From assembly GCF_001405015.1 (NCBI RefSeq), contig NZ_CYZX01000012.1, forward strand, positions 42,860-106,859: a DNA stretch of 64,000 nucleotides, read 5' to 3'. The stretch comes from Clostridium disporicum. Its GTDB lineage: Bacteria; Bacillota; Clostridia; Clostridiales; Clostridiaceae. The notes below the pieces were generated by a model, which was not told the origin of the DNA, ran no database searches, and saw only the letters and a list, made by a program, of their open reading frames with translations. The stretch's first letter is position 1. Each line of letters starts with the position of its first letter. This document shows, in pieces, positions 20,146 to 29,850 of this stretch. Made by a program: the position numbers and the translations under genes.

Positions 20146-21693
20146 ATGAGAACAAAAAATTCAATGATAAATATGTTAATAAGCATACTTGCTCAAATTG
20201 TAACAGTGCTTTTAGGATTTGTATCTAGAAAAGTTTTTATTAATAGTTTAGGAACTGAGTATTTAGGTCTAAATGGCTTTCTGACAAATGTTTTGTCATT
20301 GTTAGGATTAGTAGAAGGTGGAATAGGAACAAGTATAGTTTATAATCTATATAAACCATTGGCGGATAGAGATGAAGAAAAAGTTATAGCATTAGTACAA
20401 TTATATAAAAAGTTGTATTTTTATATAGCCATAGGAGTTATGGCATTAAGTTTATGTTTATATCCATTTTTAGGAGCATTTATTAAAGATGGAGAGAACT
20501 TATCGTATGTTCCACTTGTATATTTTATATTTGTGGCAAGAAATGTTATTAGTTATTTTAATGCACATAAATGGTCTTTAATAAATGCTGACCAAAAAGG
20601 ATATTTATTAGCTCGTGTTAGTATAATATTTAATATAGTAACAACAATTACAAAAATAGTAGTATTAAAAAGTACTAACAATTATATATTATTTTTAGTT
20701 ATTGATATATTAATTTTTACAATACAAAATATTTATAATGGAAGAATTGTTGTTAAAAGATATCCGTATATAAATACAAAGAAAAAATATAAGGTTGATA
20801 AAGATATTGAAGATAACTTAGTTACAAATGTAAAGGCTTTATTTTGGCATAATATAGGGGGGTACTGTGTATATGGTACTGATAATATACTAATTTCTTC
20901 ATTAATAAGCATTAAAACTGTAGGATTATATTCAAATTATACAATGATAATAGATCAGTTAGGTAATTTGGTGAATCCTATTATTAATTCTATTGGAGAT
21001 AGCGTTGGGAATCTAATTGCTAGTGAAGATTCAGACAAAAGTTATATAGTATTTAAAGTGGCATACTTAGTTAATTTCTGGGTTTACTCATTTGCTGTAA
21101 TATTTCTATATAATTTAGTTGAACCATTCATTACTTGGTACTTTGGCAAGGGATTATTATTAGATAGGCTAACTTTTATAGTGGTATTAATAAATTTTTA
21201 TATTAAGGGATTAAGGGGAAGTATAGCAATATTCAAAAACAAAGGTGGAATTTTTACTCAAGATAAGTATATCCCAATTATTGAATCAATAATTAACTTA
21301 GGAGCATCATTAATATTAGTTAAATATTTAGGATTAGCAGGAGTATTTATTGGAACTACTATAAGCTCGATAGCAATTCCACTTTGGAATAGACCAAGAT
21401 TAGTTTATAAATATATATTTAATAAGGATTTTAAAGAATATATGCATAGATATGTGGTTTACGCTTTGCTAACTTTAGCAACGGGAATTTTTACAAGTTA
21501 CTTTGCTTCATTATTTAGTCAAATAACTTTTTTAACTTTAGTTATTAGGGGAATGATATGTGTAATAATTCCTAATAGTATTTATTTAGCTGTTTTTTAT
21601 AAGACAGAAGAATTTAAATACTTATTAGGAATAATAAATCCAATTATAATAAAAGCAAAAAGTAAATTTAACACTGTATCAAATAATGTATAG
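20146..21693 (+). CDS. Wzx-type oligosaccharide flippase
   Basis: Polytopic membrane protein of 515 aa with about 12-14 hydrophobic helices. The N-terminus (SMINMLISILAQIVTVLLGF followed by SRKVFINSLGTEYLGLNGFL) is typical of the MATE-like polysaccharide exporter superfamily. It flips the lipid-linked repeat unit to the outer face for the EpsG-type polymerase. Confidence 0.9.
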   Translation: MRTKNSMINMLISILAQIVTVLLGFVSRKVFINSLGTEYLGLNGFLTNVLSLLGLVEGGIGTSIVYNLYKPLADRDEEKVIALVQLYKKLYFYIAIGVMALSLCLYPFLGAFIKDGENLSYVPLVYFIFVARNVISYFNAHKWSLINADQKGYLLARVSIIFNIVTTITKIVVLKSTNNYILFLVIDILIFTIQNIYNGRIVVKRYPYINTKKKYKVDKDIEDNLVTNVKALFWHNIGGYCVYGTDNILISSLISIKTVGLYSNYTMIIDQLGNLVNPIINSIGDSVGNLIASEDSDKSYIVFKVAYLVNFWVYSFAVIFLYNLVEPFITWYFGKGLLLDRLTFIVVLINFYIKGLRGSIAIFKNKGGIFTQDKYIPIIESIINLGASLILVKYLGLAGVFIGTTISSIAIPLWNRPRLVYKYIFNKDFKEYMHRYVVYALLTLATGIFTSYFASLFSQITFLTLVIRGMICVIIPNSIYLAVFYKTEEFKYLLGIINPIIIKAKSKFNTVSNNV

Positions 21694-21707
21694 AGGTTAT
21701 TTAGAAA

Positions 21708-22721
21708 ATGGATAGGTATTTAAGTAATAAAATAAAAAATATATCATTAGTTTTGACTTTTTTAGTTGTAATTTTACATGCATATAATTTAGAAGATTCA
21801 GAAACTGTTTTATCAATAAACTTTCTTATTCAAAATGTTATTTCATATGGAATATGTACGATAGCGGTGCCTATGTTTTTCATGATATCAGGATATCTAT
21901 TCTTTTATAAGTTTAACCCAACATTACAGGAATGGATTAATAAATATAAGAAAAGATTTAAATCATTAATGATTCCATTTGTGATATGGTGTGTAGGATG
22001 GATGGTAGTTTTATATTTAGTTCAGTTAACTCCGTTTGGACAAACTTTTTTTAGTAATATGATTGTGAGTAAATTTACTTTGAAGCAATTATTTGACTAT
22101 ACATTTAAATATCCAATTCCCTTTCAATTATGGTATATATCAGATTTAATAAAATTAGTTATAATATCACCAGTTATTTATTATATAATTAAATTAATAG
22201 GGAAAATATATGCTCCAATAATAATAGTATTATGGTTTATTAATATTGTTAAATTTCCAGTAACATTTTTCTCTTTAGGATGCTACTTAGCTATATACTA
22301 TTCTAAATTAGATTTTAAAGTAAAAAAAAGTATAACAATATTTATTATGATAGAATTTCTTTTAATGTGTTTAATTAGAAGTTTAATTCCAGTTACAATG
22401 GTTAATGTTTCAGAAATAATATTAAATATAATAAGAATTATTGGGATATTAAGTATATGGTTTGGATATGATTTATTAAACAAAAATGAAAGTAATATAT
22501 TTAGATTTTCAGAGTATGGGATATTTGTATACTTTTTTCATGAACCACTTCAAAGTTTTTTGTATAGAATTATTTTTAAGTTTATGAGTAGGTCGAATTT
22601 AACTGAAATTATTTTATATATAATTATACCGATTATAACTATAAGTATATGTATTATTACAGGAATAATATTGAAAAGATATTCACAAAAAATATATTAT
22701 ATTTTAACTGGAGGACGATAG
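21708..22721 (+). CDS. Acyltransferase family 3 (OafA/WecH-like) membrane protein
   Basis: Multi-spanning protein of 337 aa. It starts with an Arg/Asn-containing first helix ending LVVILHAYN; that His is the expected catalytic residue. About ten hydrophobic helices follow, with YFFHEPLQSFLYR near residue 275 typical of the family. It probably O-acetylates or otherwise acylates the polysaccharide across the membrane. It sits 14 nt after the flippase. Confidence 0.82.
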   Translation: MDRYLSNKIKNISLVLTFLVVILHAYNLEDSETVLSINFLIQNVISYGICTIAVPMFFMISGYLFFYKFNPTLQEWINKYKKRFKSLMIPFVIWCVGWMVVLYLVQLTPFGQTFFSNMIVSKFTLKQLFDYTFKYPIPFQLWYISDLIKLVIISPVIYYIIKLIGKIYAPIIIVLWFINIVKFPVTFFSLGCYLAIYYSKLDFKVKKSITIFIMIEFLLMCLIRSLIPVTMVNVSEIILNIIRIIGILSIWFGYDLLNKNESNIFRFSEYGIFVYFFHEPLQSFLYRIIFKFMSRSNLTEIILYIIIPIITISICIITGIILKRYSQKIYYILTGGR

Positions 22722-22730
22722 GAATTTATT

Positions 22731-23816
22731 ATGAAAATTGCATTTTTTACTATTAATATAGACCAGATAGGCGGAATTGAGTCAGTTATAACAAGTTTAT
22801 CTAATTATTTTATTAATAAGTTAAATTATCAGGTTGACGTTATATCTTTATTTGGAAAGGAAAAAGATATAATGAACAGAAAACTAACAGAAAAAGTAAA
22901 TAGAATATATCTGAATATGGATTATTTAGAAGAAAAAGATAGATTTAGCCAATTGATAAATTCTTATAAATATGGAAAACAACTAAAAGAATATTTAGGT
23001 AATATACAGTATGATTTTATAATAGGAACTCATTTTAATACTAATATGATTTGTATATTAAATAAGAAGGATATTAAAGGAAAAATAATAGGAAGTGAAC
23101 ACTCAGAATATTATCAAGCTGGAAGATTAACTAGACTAATTAGAGCGCTTTATTATAGAAAATTAGATAAATTCATAGTGTTAACTAATGAACAAAAAGA
23201 GTTATATGGACGATATTTAAAAAATGTAAAGGTAATTAATAATCCAATATCATTTAAAAGTAATGAAATATCGAATTGTGAAAATAAAAGAATTATAACA
23301 GCTGGAAGACTATCACATGAAAAAGGATTTGACAGAATAATAGATATATTTAGTGTAATTTCAAAAAAATATAGCGATTGGGTTTTAGATATATTTGGAG
23401 AAGGACAACAGAAAGAATTATTACAGAAAAAGATAAAAGATTACAACTTAGAAGATAAAATAAGAATTTTGCCTTTTACAAATGATATAAAACAAGAGTT
23501 TTTAAAATCAGGTATATACGTGTTACCATCTAGAAATGAAGCATTTTCATTAGTATTATTAGAAGCAATGGAATGTGGTTTGCCTTCAGTTAGTTTTGAC
23601 ACATCTGGACCAAAAGAAATAATAACAAATAATGTTGATGGGATTATTATAAAAAATGATGATCTTAACAAATTTATAGAAGAATTGGAACAGGTAATTA
23701 TGGATATAGATATTAGAAAAAAGTATGGGAGAGAGGCTAAGAAACAAGTAAAGAGGTTTTATATAGAAAATATAGCTAAAGAGTGGAATGGTTTATTTGA
23801 AGAAGTATTATTTTAG
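22731..23816 (+). CDS. Glycosyltransferase family 4 (GT-B)
   Basis: GT-B transferase of 361 aa: FFTINIDQIGGIESVITSLS (acceptor-domain loop), ITAGRLSHEKGFDRIIDIF (donor domain start) and the E-x7-E motif SRNEAFSLVLLEAMECGLPS. Last gene of the capsule operon, followed by a terminator hairpin at 23977-24010. Confidence 0.88.
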   Translation: MKIAFFTINIDQIGGIESVITSLSNYFINKLNYQVDVISLFGKEKDIMNRKLTEKVNRIYLNMDYLEEKDRFSQLINSYKYGKQLKEYLGNIQYDFIIGTHFNTNMICILNKKDIKGKIIGSEHSEYYQAGRLTRLIRALYYRKLDKFIVLTNEQKELYGRYLKNVKVINNPISFKSNEISNCENKRIITAGRLSHEKGFDRIIDIFSVISKKYSDWVLDIFGEGQQKELLQKKIKDYNLEDKIRILPFTNDIKQEFLKSGIYVLPSRNEAFSLVLLEAMECGLPSVSFDTSGPKEIITNNVDGIIIKNDDLNKFIEELEQVIMDIDIRKKYGREAKKQVKRFYIENIAKEWNGLFEEVLF

Positions 23817-23976
23817 AATATTGGAGTGGATAATATAATGATAATTAGATTTATATGATTATGTATAGCAGCATCATATAATATTAATTTAGGATATAAA
23901 TTTGTTTTGTTTACTTTGAAAATTAGAAAGAGTATTATTGAAATCAAACAAAATTAAAATGGAATATTATTACTAG

Positions 23977-24013
23977 AAAGCTATTCAAAAATAAAAGTTA
24001 GAATAGCTTTTAT
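23977..24013 (+). terminator. Terminator of the capsule operon
   Basis: Perfect 10-bp inverted repeat AAAGCTATTC (23977-23986) and GAATAGCTTT (24001-24010) with a 14-nt loop, followed by a short T/A tail. The 160 bp before it (23817-23976) holds no convincing gene. Confidence 0.65.
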
Positions 24014-24044
24014 TAATTTATTTGTTAATTAAGGAGTGAAGGTT

Positions 24045-26087
24045 TTGAGAATAAAAAAAAGATATATATTAATAATAGGAATTATAGTAATAGCAGCATT
24101 GTGGGCTAAGAGTAAGGTTAATTTTGCAAGTGAAAATGTTGATTATATAATAGAACTTGATAGATTTGGGATTGAAAATAATAATTCTAATGCTACGCAA
24201 ACTACAGAAGGAATAAATAAAGCATTAGAATATGCTAAAAACGAAGGATATGAAACAGTAAAATTACCAGAAGGTCATTATGCAATAGATACTTCGGTTA
24301 TAAATTCAATAGTTTTATCAGATGGAGAAAATGAATGGACACATAGCAGACAAGGTATTGTTATGCAAAGTGATATAGAACTAATATTAACAGATGTAAT
24401 ATTAGAAATGATTCCAACAGATGATCCGTATTATTCTATTTTCACTATAAGTAACTGTGATAATAGTAAAGTTACTGGAGGAACTATATTAGGAGATAGG
24501 GAAGAACATAATTATGGAATGAGAATAAATAATGATGGTAATGAATTAGAATCAGGAAGCATTGATGATAATACAGGACTTCCAATTGATGATGATACGA
24601 AAGTTAGAACAAAAGATTTTATTGATAATTTTAATGGACAGAGTTTTCCAGAGAACTTTGTATTATCAGTATTAGAAAATACAACTAGAAATACTGTTGA
24701 TGGAGGCGTTAGATATATTTATTGTTATGATGAGAATGAAAAGTATTTAGGTATGGCAGAAGGAGGGAATGGATTTTTATCAAGGACAATATTGTTACCT
24801 AATACATCTAAAATTAAGGTTGCTTTTAAAGATGAAACGAGATTAGATGCAAAATACTATATGACTACAGAAGATATATATCCTACCCATGAATTTGGTA
24901 CAGGTATAACTATTACTGATTCAAACAACATTGAAATAAATGGTGTAACGATAAAAAATACCATAGGAGATTGTATAGGGACTATAGCTCCACCTATAAA
25001 TGTAACAGTTGATAATTTAAATATTATAGACTGTACCTTAGAAAATGCAAGGAGACAAGGTATATCTTTTGTTGCTACAGGAGAAAATTATTTAATTAAA
25101 GGTTGTAATATAGGAAGAATAAATGGAACAGACCCGCAATGTGGAATAGATATAGAACATTATGATTATGTTAAAAATGTCGTTATTGAAGAAAGTAATT
25201 TTTATGATAATAAAAAATGGGACATAATTAATTATAATGGATGGGATATAGAGATTAAAAACTCAAATTTCACAGGAGGAATAGGTTCAACTTATGGATA
25301 TAATATGGATATCCATGATAATAAATTTGTTTATAGTGATGAAGAATGGTTAGATAAAACCTTTAAAGGTACACTTTTTGCTCTAAATACTGATAATAAA
25401 GAAGGGTATTTTAAAATTTATAATAATGAAATAGAGGGCTATAATGCAGCCGGTGGAAACAGAACATCTACTTTGAGTAAATCAGAGTTTAAAAATAATA
25501 TTGTAAAAAATAGCATTATGGTTATTGGAGTTAATGCAGAAGGAAATTATTATGAAGATTCAACTGTAAGATATAGTTTATATGATTATGAGTATAAAGA
25601 TGAAAGGTTTTTAAATTGCATTATAGGTGGAGAAAACAATGGAGATAATAGTCGAATAAGATATTACACTAATTTTGAAATGAATAATTGTGAATTTATG
25701 AGTGGAAGTCCGACAATTAAAGATACTGTTCTTACTAACTGTAAAATATACAATAGTGATAAGAGCTTCTGTAAGATATGGAGTGGAAAGTATACATTAA
25801 ATAATTGTGAAATAACAACAGAATATACAACTAATATTCCATTTATAGAAAGCCAAGGAGTAGATGCAACTTATAATAATTGTAATATGAATTTATCAGC
25901 AACTCCATTTGTTGGATTAAATTATGGTAATTTTGTGATGAAAAACTCTACTATTAAATTTAATGATAGTTATAAAGGAAATGATGAAAAGATAGATTTC
26001 TTTACTAATGTTTATGGGACAAGTAATTTTGAAAACAATAGTTTTGATACAAGCTTAATTAATAGAACTATAATTTTGCCAAATTAA
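24045..26087 (+). CDS. Membrane-anchored right-handed beta-helix protein (pectate-lyase-like fold)
   Basis: Protein of about 680 aa with one N-terminal membrane helix or uncleaved signal (residues 8-22), then an extracellular region. The first part (LDRFGI...NATQTTEGINKALEYAK...LPEGHYAI) is the tailspike/pectate-lyase-3 type opening of a beta-helix. Many short Asn-rich turns (for example NNCEF, NNCNM, KNSNF) mark the solenoid rungs. An insert near residues 190-275 looks like a separate beta-sandwich. The ribosome site AAGGAG (24031-24036) overlaps in-frame GTG 24036 and fits TTG 24045, which I choose. It may cut or bind the locus's own polysaccharide, but catalytic residues are not recognisable by eye. 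Confidence 0.75.
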   Translation: MRIKKRYILIIGIIVIAALWAKSKVNFASENVDYIIELDRFGIENNNSNATQTTEGINKALEYAKNEGYETVKLPEGHYAIDTSVINSIVLSDGENEWTHSRQGIVMQSDIELILTDVILEMIPTDDPYYSIFTISNCDNSKVTGGTILGDREEHNYGMRINNDGNELESGSIDDNTGLPIDDDTKVRTKDFIDNFNGQSFPENFVLSVLENTTRNTVDGGVRYIYCYDENEKYLGMAEGGNGFLSRTILLPNTSKIKVAFKDETRLDAKYYMTTEDIYPTHEFGTGITITDSNNIEINGVTIKNTIGDCIGTIAPPINVTVDNLNIIDCTLENARRQGISFVATGENYLIKGCNIGRINGTDPQCGIDIEHYDYVKNVVIEESNFYDNKKWDIINYNGWDIEIKNSNFTGGIGSTYGYNMDIHDNKFVYSDEEWLDKTFKGTLFALNTDNKEGYFKIYNNEIEGYNAAGGNRTSTLSKSEFKNNIVKNSIMVIGVNAEGNYYEDSTVRYSLYDYEYKDERFLNCIIGGENNGDNSRIRYYTNFEMNNCEFMSGSPTIKDTVLTNCKIYNSDKSFCKIWSGKYTLNNCEITTEYTTNIPFIESQGVDATYNNCNMNLSATPFVGLNYGNFVMKNSTIKFNDSYKGNDEKIDFFTNVYGTSNFENNSFDTSLINRTIILPN

Positions 26088-26383
26088 GTTATTACTAATT
26101 AAGATAAAATTATATTAATAAGGGAAGAGGGATAATGGAGGGAAATAGGAATAAAAGATAATATTAAATTACGGCCTAAAAACAACTATTATCCAAAGAA
26201 TATATTTATTAAATTAATAGTAAGAGTTTTGTATTTTTTAGAATCTTACCGTATCTACAGAAATCGTTCTTAAGATGATAAAATAGATTTTATAAAATCT
26301 ACGTTTAATTAAGTAAGAAAAAATAGATTAAGTGATTCATTAGAAGAAGAGCACATTAAAAAGAATAAAATAAATTTTAAAAG
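26088..26383. other. Intergenic region without a gene
   Basis: About 300 bp of AT-rich sequence with only short reading frames. It contains an 18-bp perfect palindrome TAGATTTTATAAAATCTA (26284-26301) and a GTAAGA/TCTTAC inverted pair near 26220-26249. I see no gene. Confidence 0.5.
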
Positions 26384-26415
26384 AAAACATTGCAATAATA
26401 TGCAGTGTTTTTTAT
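26384..26415. terminator. Bidirectional terminator
   Basis: AAAACATTGCA (26384-26394) pairs with TGCAGTGTTTT (26401-26411) through a 6-nt loop with one G-U pair. T runs on the + side and TTTTCTTTT on the minus side make it usable in both directions. It directly follows the stop of the minus-strand SH3-like gene. Confidence 0.7.
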
Positions 26416-26715
26416 TTACTCCTTTTTATTATCATCAAAACTTATATCCTTAGAAATCATTGAAGGAGTTAAACCGCAAAACTCATCATCTTCATTATTT
26501 TCATAATCTTTTAAATAGTTTTCTTTAGTAAGCTCTGCCAAGTTATATGAATGAGTATATGAATCCTGATCATTATATTTAAAGTAAGCCCAATTATTAT
26601 AAAATTTTATTACTTCAATTATGTCGTCTTTAATTAGTATACCTAATGGTTTAGAGATTAATTTAGGTTTGTCCGTAATAAGTGCAAAGGTTGTTGTAAC
26701 TTTGTATAGAGACAT
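26416..26715 (-). CDS. Small SH3-like domain protein of unknown role
   Basis: Ninety-nine residues if started at ATG 26715, which has AAGGAGGAA (26722-26730) at good spacing; a longer frame to 26748 lacks a site. The segment LYKVTTTFALITDKPKLIS to WAYFKY resembles a bacterial SH3 domain (short beta strands, ends in Trp-Ala-Tyr-Phe). The C-terminal 35 residues are acidic and probably disordered. No signal peptide. It is oriented opposite to its neighbours, between the capsule locus and a helicase fragment. Confidence 0.55.
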   Translation of the reverse strand: MSLYKVTTTFALITDKPKLISKPLGILIKDDIIEVIKFYNNWAYFKYNDQDSYTHSYNLAELTKENYLKDYENNEDDEFCGLTPSMISKDISFDDNKKE

Positions 26716-26811
26716 AACGGGTTCCTCCTTAGTTTTTTTATTTATCAAATATAATTTTTTTAATACATAATATGAGGAAATGTTATCTAATGTTACTGTG
26801 GGATTTAGTGA

Positions 26812-27276
26812 ATATCAATTACATGTTTAGACGAATTTGTTGATTATATTAATAAATATGTAAATTATGATGATAGAGAATTGATGACAAACAGGATTGG
26901 AAGAATAACTGGGAAGTTTAAGGATTTAGCTTTAGAGGAAGACATTTGTGTAGTATTAGTAGCTCAAGCCAATAGAGGTGTAGATAAAAAAAGTGGGGAA
27001 ATACTTCTAGATAGATTAAGTACAAGTGATATTCAAGACAGTGTTAGGATTGAACAAGATAGTGACCAAGTCATTGGATTATATAGAGATTTAAAGCTTG
27101 ATGATAAAGCTTATAGAGATTTTATGCTTAAAAAAGGTAAGATAGATTATTATTCAATGGATGCGGATAAAAATCCTAACTGCATAAATGCTATTATAAT
27201 GAAAAATAGACACGGGGAAATAGGAACTAGTGCGTTGAAGTGGGAAGGTAAATGTTCAATGGTAAGTAATTTTTAA
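26812..27276 (+). pseudogene. DnaB-like replicative helicase fragment (C-terminal part only)
   Basis: The frame is open from 26812 and the first ATG codons are at 26881-26884. It matches the C-terminal half of a DnaB-type RecA-fold domain: RIGRITGKFKDLALEEDICVVLVAQANRGV, then DIQDSVRIEQDSDQVIGLYRD and NAIIMKNRHGEIGT. The Walker A half and the primase-binding domain are absent, so it cannot be a working helicase. Probably a remnant of a phage or plasmid gene. No integrase or attachment site is visible nearby. Confidence 0.7.
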
Positions 27277-27310
27277 TGATATTAAATAGAAAGAAAATTA
27301 GGAAGTTGTT

Positions 27311-27350
27311 AGATTTGGGTATGGTAATTATATATCCAAATCTTTTTTTA
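27311..27350 (+). terminator. Rho-independent terminator
   Basis: AGATTTGGGTAT (27311-27322) pairs with ATATCCAAATCT (27331-27342), with one G-U pair, and is followed by TTTTTTTAT. It ends transcription from the DnaB-like fragment and isolates the following RiPP cluster. Confidence 0.8.
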
Positions 27351-27455
27351 TATCAGTATTTAGTAACTAAAAATTTAATTGAAAGAGTTATAAGCTTATA
27401 AATAAAAAATGTAGAAATATGACTTATTGAAAACAATGTAAATGAATAAAAAAAC

Positions 27456-27464
27456 TGGTATAAT
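27456..27464 (+). promoter_or_regulatory. Extended -10 promoter of the nucleotidyltransferase gene
   Basis: TGGTATAAT at 27456-27464 (consensus -10 with TG extension), 38 bp before ATG 27503. A good -35 at 17 bp is not evident. A G-rich GGGGGGG ribosome site precedes the start. Confidence 0.6.
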
Positions 27465-27502
27465 ATGTAAATAAGAGTTATGTATGGTATGGGGGGGAAA
27501 GT

Positions 27503-28732
27503 ATGAATAATACACAAAAACAAATCATATACATGTTAAGTGCGGCAATTAGAAAGAAAAATGTTAAGTTTAGAAGTGATGAAAAGATAAATTGGAATGA
27601 AGTATTAGAAGAATCAGAAGCTCATAAAGTAACACCGCTTATATATTCAAGCATAAATAGAGCAGAAGCATTAAATATAATGGATGAAAGTACATTAAAT
27701 ACATTAAAAAAGAATGTATTTAAATCTAGTATTACACAGTCATCACATATAAAAAATGTAGCTTCAGTTCTAGAAAGGTTTAATAATGCAGGAATTCCTA
27801 TAATAGTTTTAAAGGGGTTAGTGGTTAGAGATTATTATCCAATACCTGACCTTAGAACTATGTGTGATGCAGATGTACTTGTTCATGAAGAGGATTTAGA
27901 AAAAGTAAGCGCTCTTATGATTTCTTTGGGCTTTAATCAAATTAAGGAAAAGGATGATCATGGCGCACATATAGTTTTTTATAAAGGTAGTACTGTGTTT
28001 GAAGTTCATTGGACTTTAATAAATGATAGGTTCTTCAAAGGCGATAAGTCATTCGAAGACAAACTATGGGATGATGCTATGGATGTTACTGTTGGTGGAG
28101 TAAAAACTAAATCACTTTCATTAGAAGATTTAGCAGTTCATTTATGTACACATATGGCAGTTCACCTTGCTTATAGTGGATTTGGAGTAAGACAATTAAC
28201 AGATTTAGTAGTATTAGTTGAGAAAAAAGGTCACTTGATAGATTGGAAAGCATTCTTAAATAAATCAAAGGAATGTGGAGTATATACTTTTGCTATAGCT
28301 ATTTTTAATATATGTAACAGGCTATTTGATATGGAAATGCCTAAAGAGATAAAAGGTGAAAAGAATATAAAAAATAAATATATTGAACAGCTTATACAAG
28401 ATATATTTGATAGTGGAGTTCATGGTAAGAAGAGCAATGATAGAGTTTTTGCAGCAGAATTTGCATTTGATCAGGGAGAAGGTGCAGCAGATGGAAGTGT
28501 AAGCATAATTAAAAAGTTCATGAAATTATTATTTCCACCAATAAGACAAATGAGCGATAAATATAACTACGCAAAGAAATTTATACTTTTAGCTCCAATA
28601 GCTTGGATACATCACTTAATAGAGGGTATTTTAAATAAGGACTATAATTTTAGCAGTAAGATGAAGATGGCTACATCAACTGTATCTGTAGCTAATAAGA
28701 GGAATAAATTACTAAAAGAATTAGAATTATAA
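27503..28732 (+). CDS. Nucleotidyltransferase family protein (PF14907/NTP_transf_5-like)
   Basis: Protein of 409 aa of the uncharacterised nucleotidyltransferase family often found in lasso-peptide clusters. The active-site region is IPIIVLKGLVVRDYYP followed by CDADVLVHEEDLEKV (the DxD metal pair) and FEVHWTLIN. A helical C-terminal half follows. In related clusters this enzyme is thought to add nucleotide- or phosphate-linked groups to the peptide with a kinase partner. Here it opens the RiPP region and is followed 24 nt later by a diverged paralogue. Confidence 0.8.
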   Translation: MNNTQKQIIYMLSAAIRKKNVKFRSDEKINWNEVLEESEAHKVTPLIYSSINRAEALNIMDESTLNTLKKNVFKSSITQSSHIKNVASVLERFNNAGIPIIVLKGLVVRDYYPIPDLRTMCDADVLVHEEDLEKVSALMISLGFNQIKEKDDHGAHIVFYKGSTVFEVHWTLINDRFFKGDKSFEDKLWDDAMDVTVGGVKTKSLSLEDLAVHLCTHMAVHLAYSGFGVRQLTDLVVLVEKKGHLIDWKAFLNKSKECGVYTFAIAIFNICNRLFDMEMPKEIKGEKNIKNKYIEQLIQDIFDSGVHGKKSNDRVFAAEFAFDQGEGAADGSVSIIKKFMKLLFPPIRQMSDKYNYAKKFILLAPIAWIHHLIEGILNKDYNFSSKMKMATSTVSVANKRNKLLKELEL

Positions 28733-28756
28733 AATTTAGTGAATGAGAGGTTAATA

Positions 28757-29848
28757 ATGGAAGATATACAAAATCAGTTTGTAAGGATACTTTCAGATTC
28801 ACTTAAAGAAGAAAAACCTAGTATATATACAGATATTAAATGGGAACAAGTATTAGAGTTAATAGAGAGGTATAAAGTAGAAGGAATAGTATACGAAAAT
28901 ATAAAAAATAATGATTTGACAACAATAGTATCAGAAGAGATACTAAATAGATTAAAAATAAAGGTAAATCTAATTGAGGAAGACCAAAAGAAAGTTATAG
29001 TACAACTAGATAAAATATCAAAAGCTTTTAATAATAATGAGATTTCATTTATTGTTTTAGGAAATCTAGCTACTAAAGAATTATATTATTATCCAGAAAT
29101 GAGAGAATGTAATAAGATTGAACTGCTAATCCAAGAGGAAGATACTGAAAGTGTTAAAGCATTGTTGTTTGCATCAAATTATAAAATATTAGAAGAAAAT
29201 AAAGATGAATATAAAATTACTTTTATTGACGATAAAGAAAGTGAATTAATTATTTATTATCATTTATGCAATAAAAATGACGAAAATAAAGAATTAATCA
29301 TATATGAAAGAACGGTATGGAAAAGAGCTATAAAATTAGAATTAGGACAAACTGAAGTACTTTCTTTAGATTATGAAGATTTTGCTGTAAGACTATGTAT
29401 GCAGATAGAAGATAATATATATAAGGGCACAAATGATTTTAAAGAACTATGTGATTTAGCCATGTTAGTGCAAATTAAAGGTAAATTAGTAAATTGGGAT
29501 AGCTTTTTAATGAAAGCTGGAATGTATGGAGCAGAAAAATCTAGTTTAATAATATTTATATTATGTAACAAGCTTCTTAAAGTAGATATTCCAAAAGACT
29601 TTGATATTAAAAAGATAAATAATAAAAAATATGTTGATGCGTTAATAAATGAAATATTTAATGATAGTTTTAATAAAGAAAGTAAGGAAGAAATAGCAGC
29701 TATGGTTTGCACAGATAAAGAGATAGAAGAAAGCAATAATTTAATTATAAAGTATGTAATGAAAACAATAAATAAAACTAAAGAGTGGATAAACGAATTA
29801 AATTCCCCAGTAACTAGAGAAAAACTATTAGAATGGATGGAAATATAG
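28757..29848 (+). CDS. Nucleotidyltransferase-fold paralogue lacking catalytic residues
   Basis: Protein of 363 aa aligned end to end with the preceding one (same ELLIQEEDTESVKALL, VLSLDYEDFAVRLC and NWDSFLMKAG landmarks). The active-site LKG is LGN, the DAD metal pair is replaced by NKIEL, and EVHW becomes IIYYH. I infer a pseudoenzyme, perhaps a substrate-binding or regulatory partner of the active copy. GAGAGG (28745-28750) fits ATG 28757 better than GTG 28739. The reading frame is otherwise intact, which argues for selection rather than decay. Confidence 0.7.
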   Translation: MEDIQNQFVRILSDSLKEEKPSIYTDIKWEQVLELIERYKVEGIVYENIKNNDLTTIVSEEILNRLKIKVNLIEEDQKKVIVQLDKISKAFNNNEISFIVLGNLATKELYYYPEMRECNKIELLIQEEDTESVKALLFASNYKILEENKDEYKITFIDDKESELIIYYHLCNKNDENKELIIYERTVWKRAIKLELGQTEVLSLDYEDFAVRLCMQIEDNIYKGTNDFKELCDLAMLVQIKGKLVNWDSFLMKAGMYGAEKSSLIIFILCNKLLKVDIPKDFDIKKINNKKYVDALINEIFNDSFNKESKEEIAAMVCTDKEIEESNNLIIKYVMKTINKTKEWINELNSPVTREKLLEWMEI

Positions 29849-29850
29849 GT

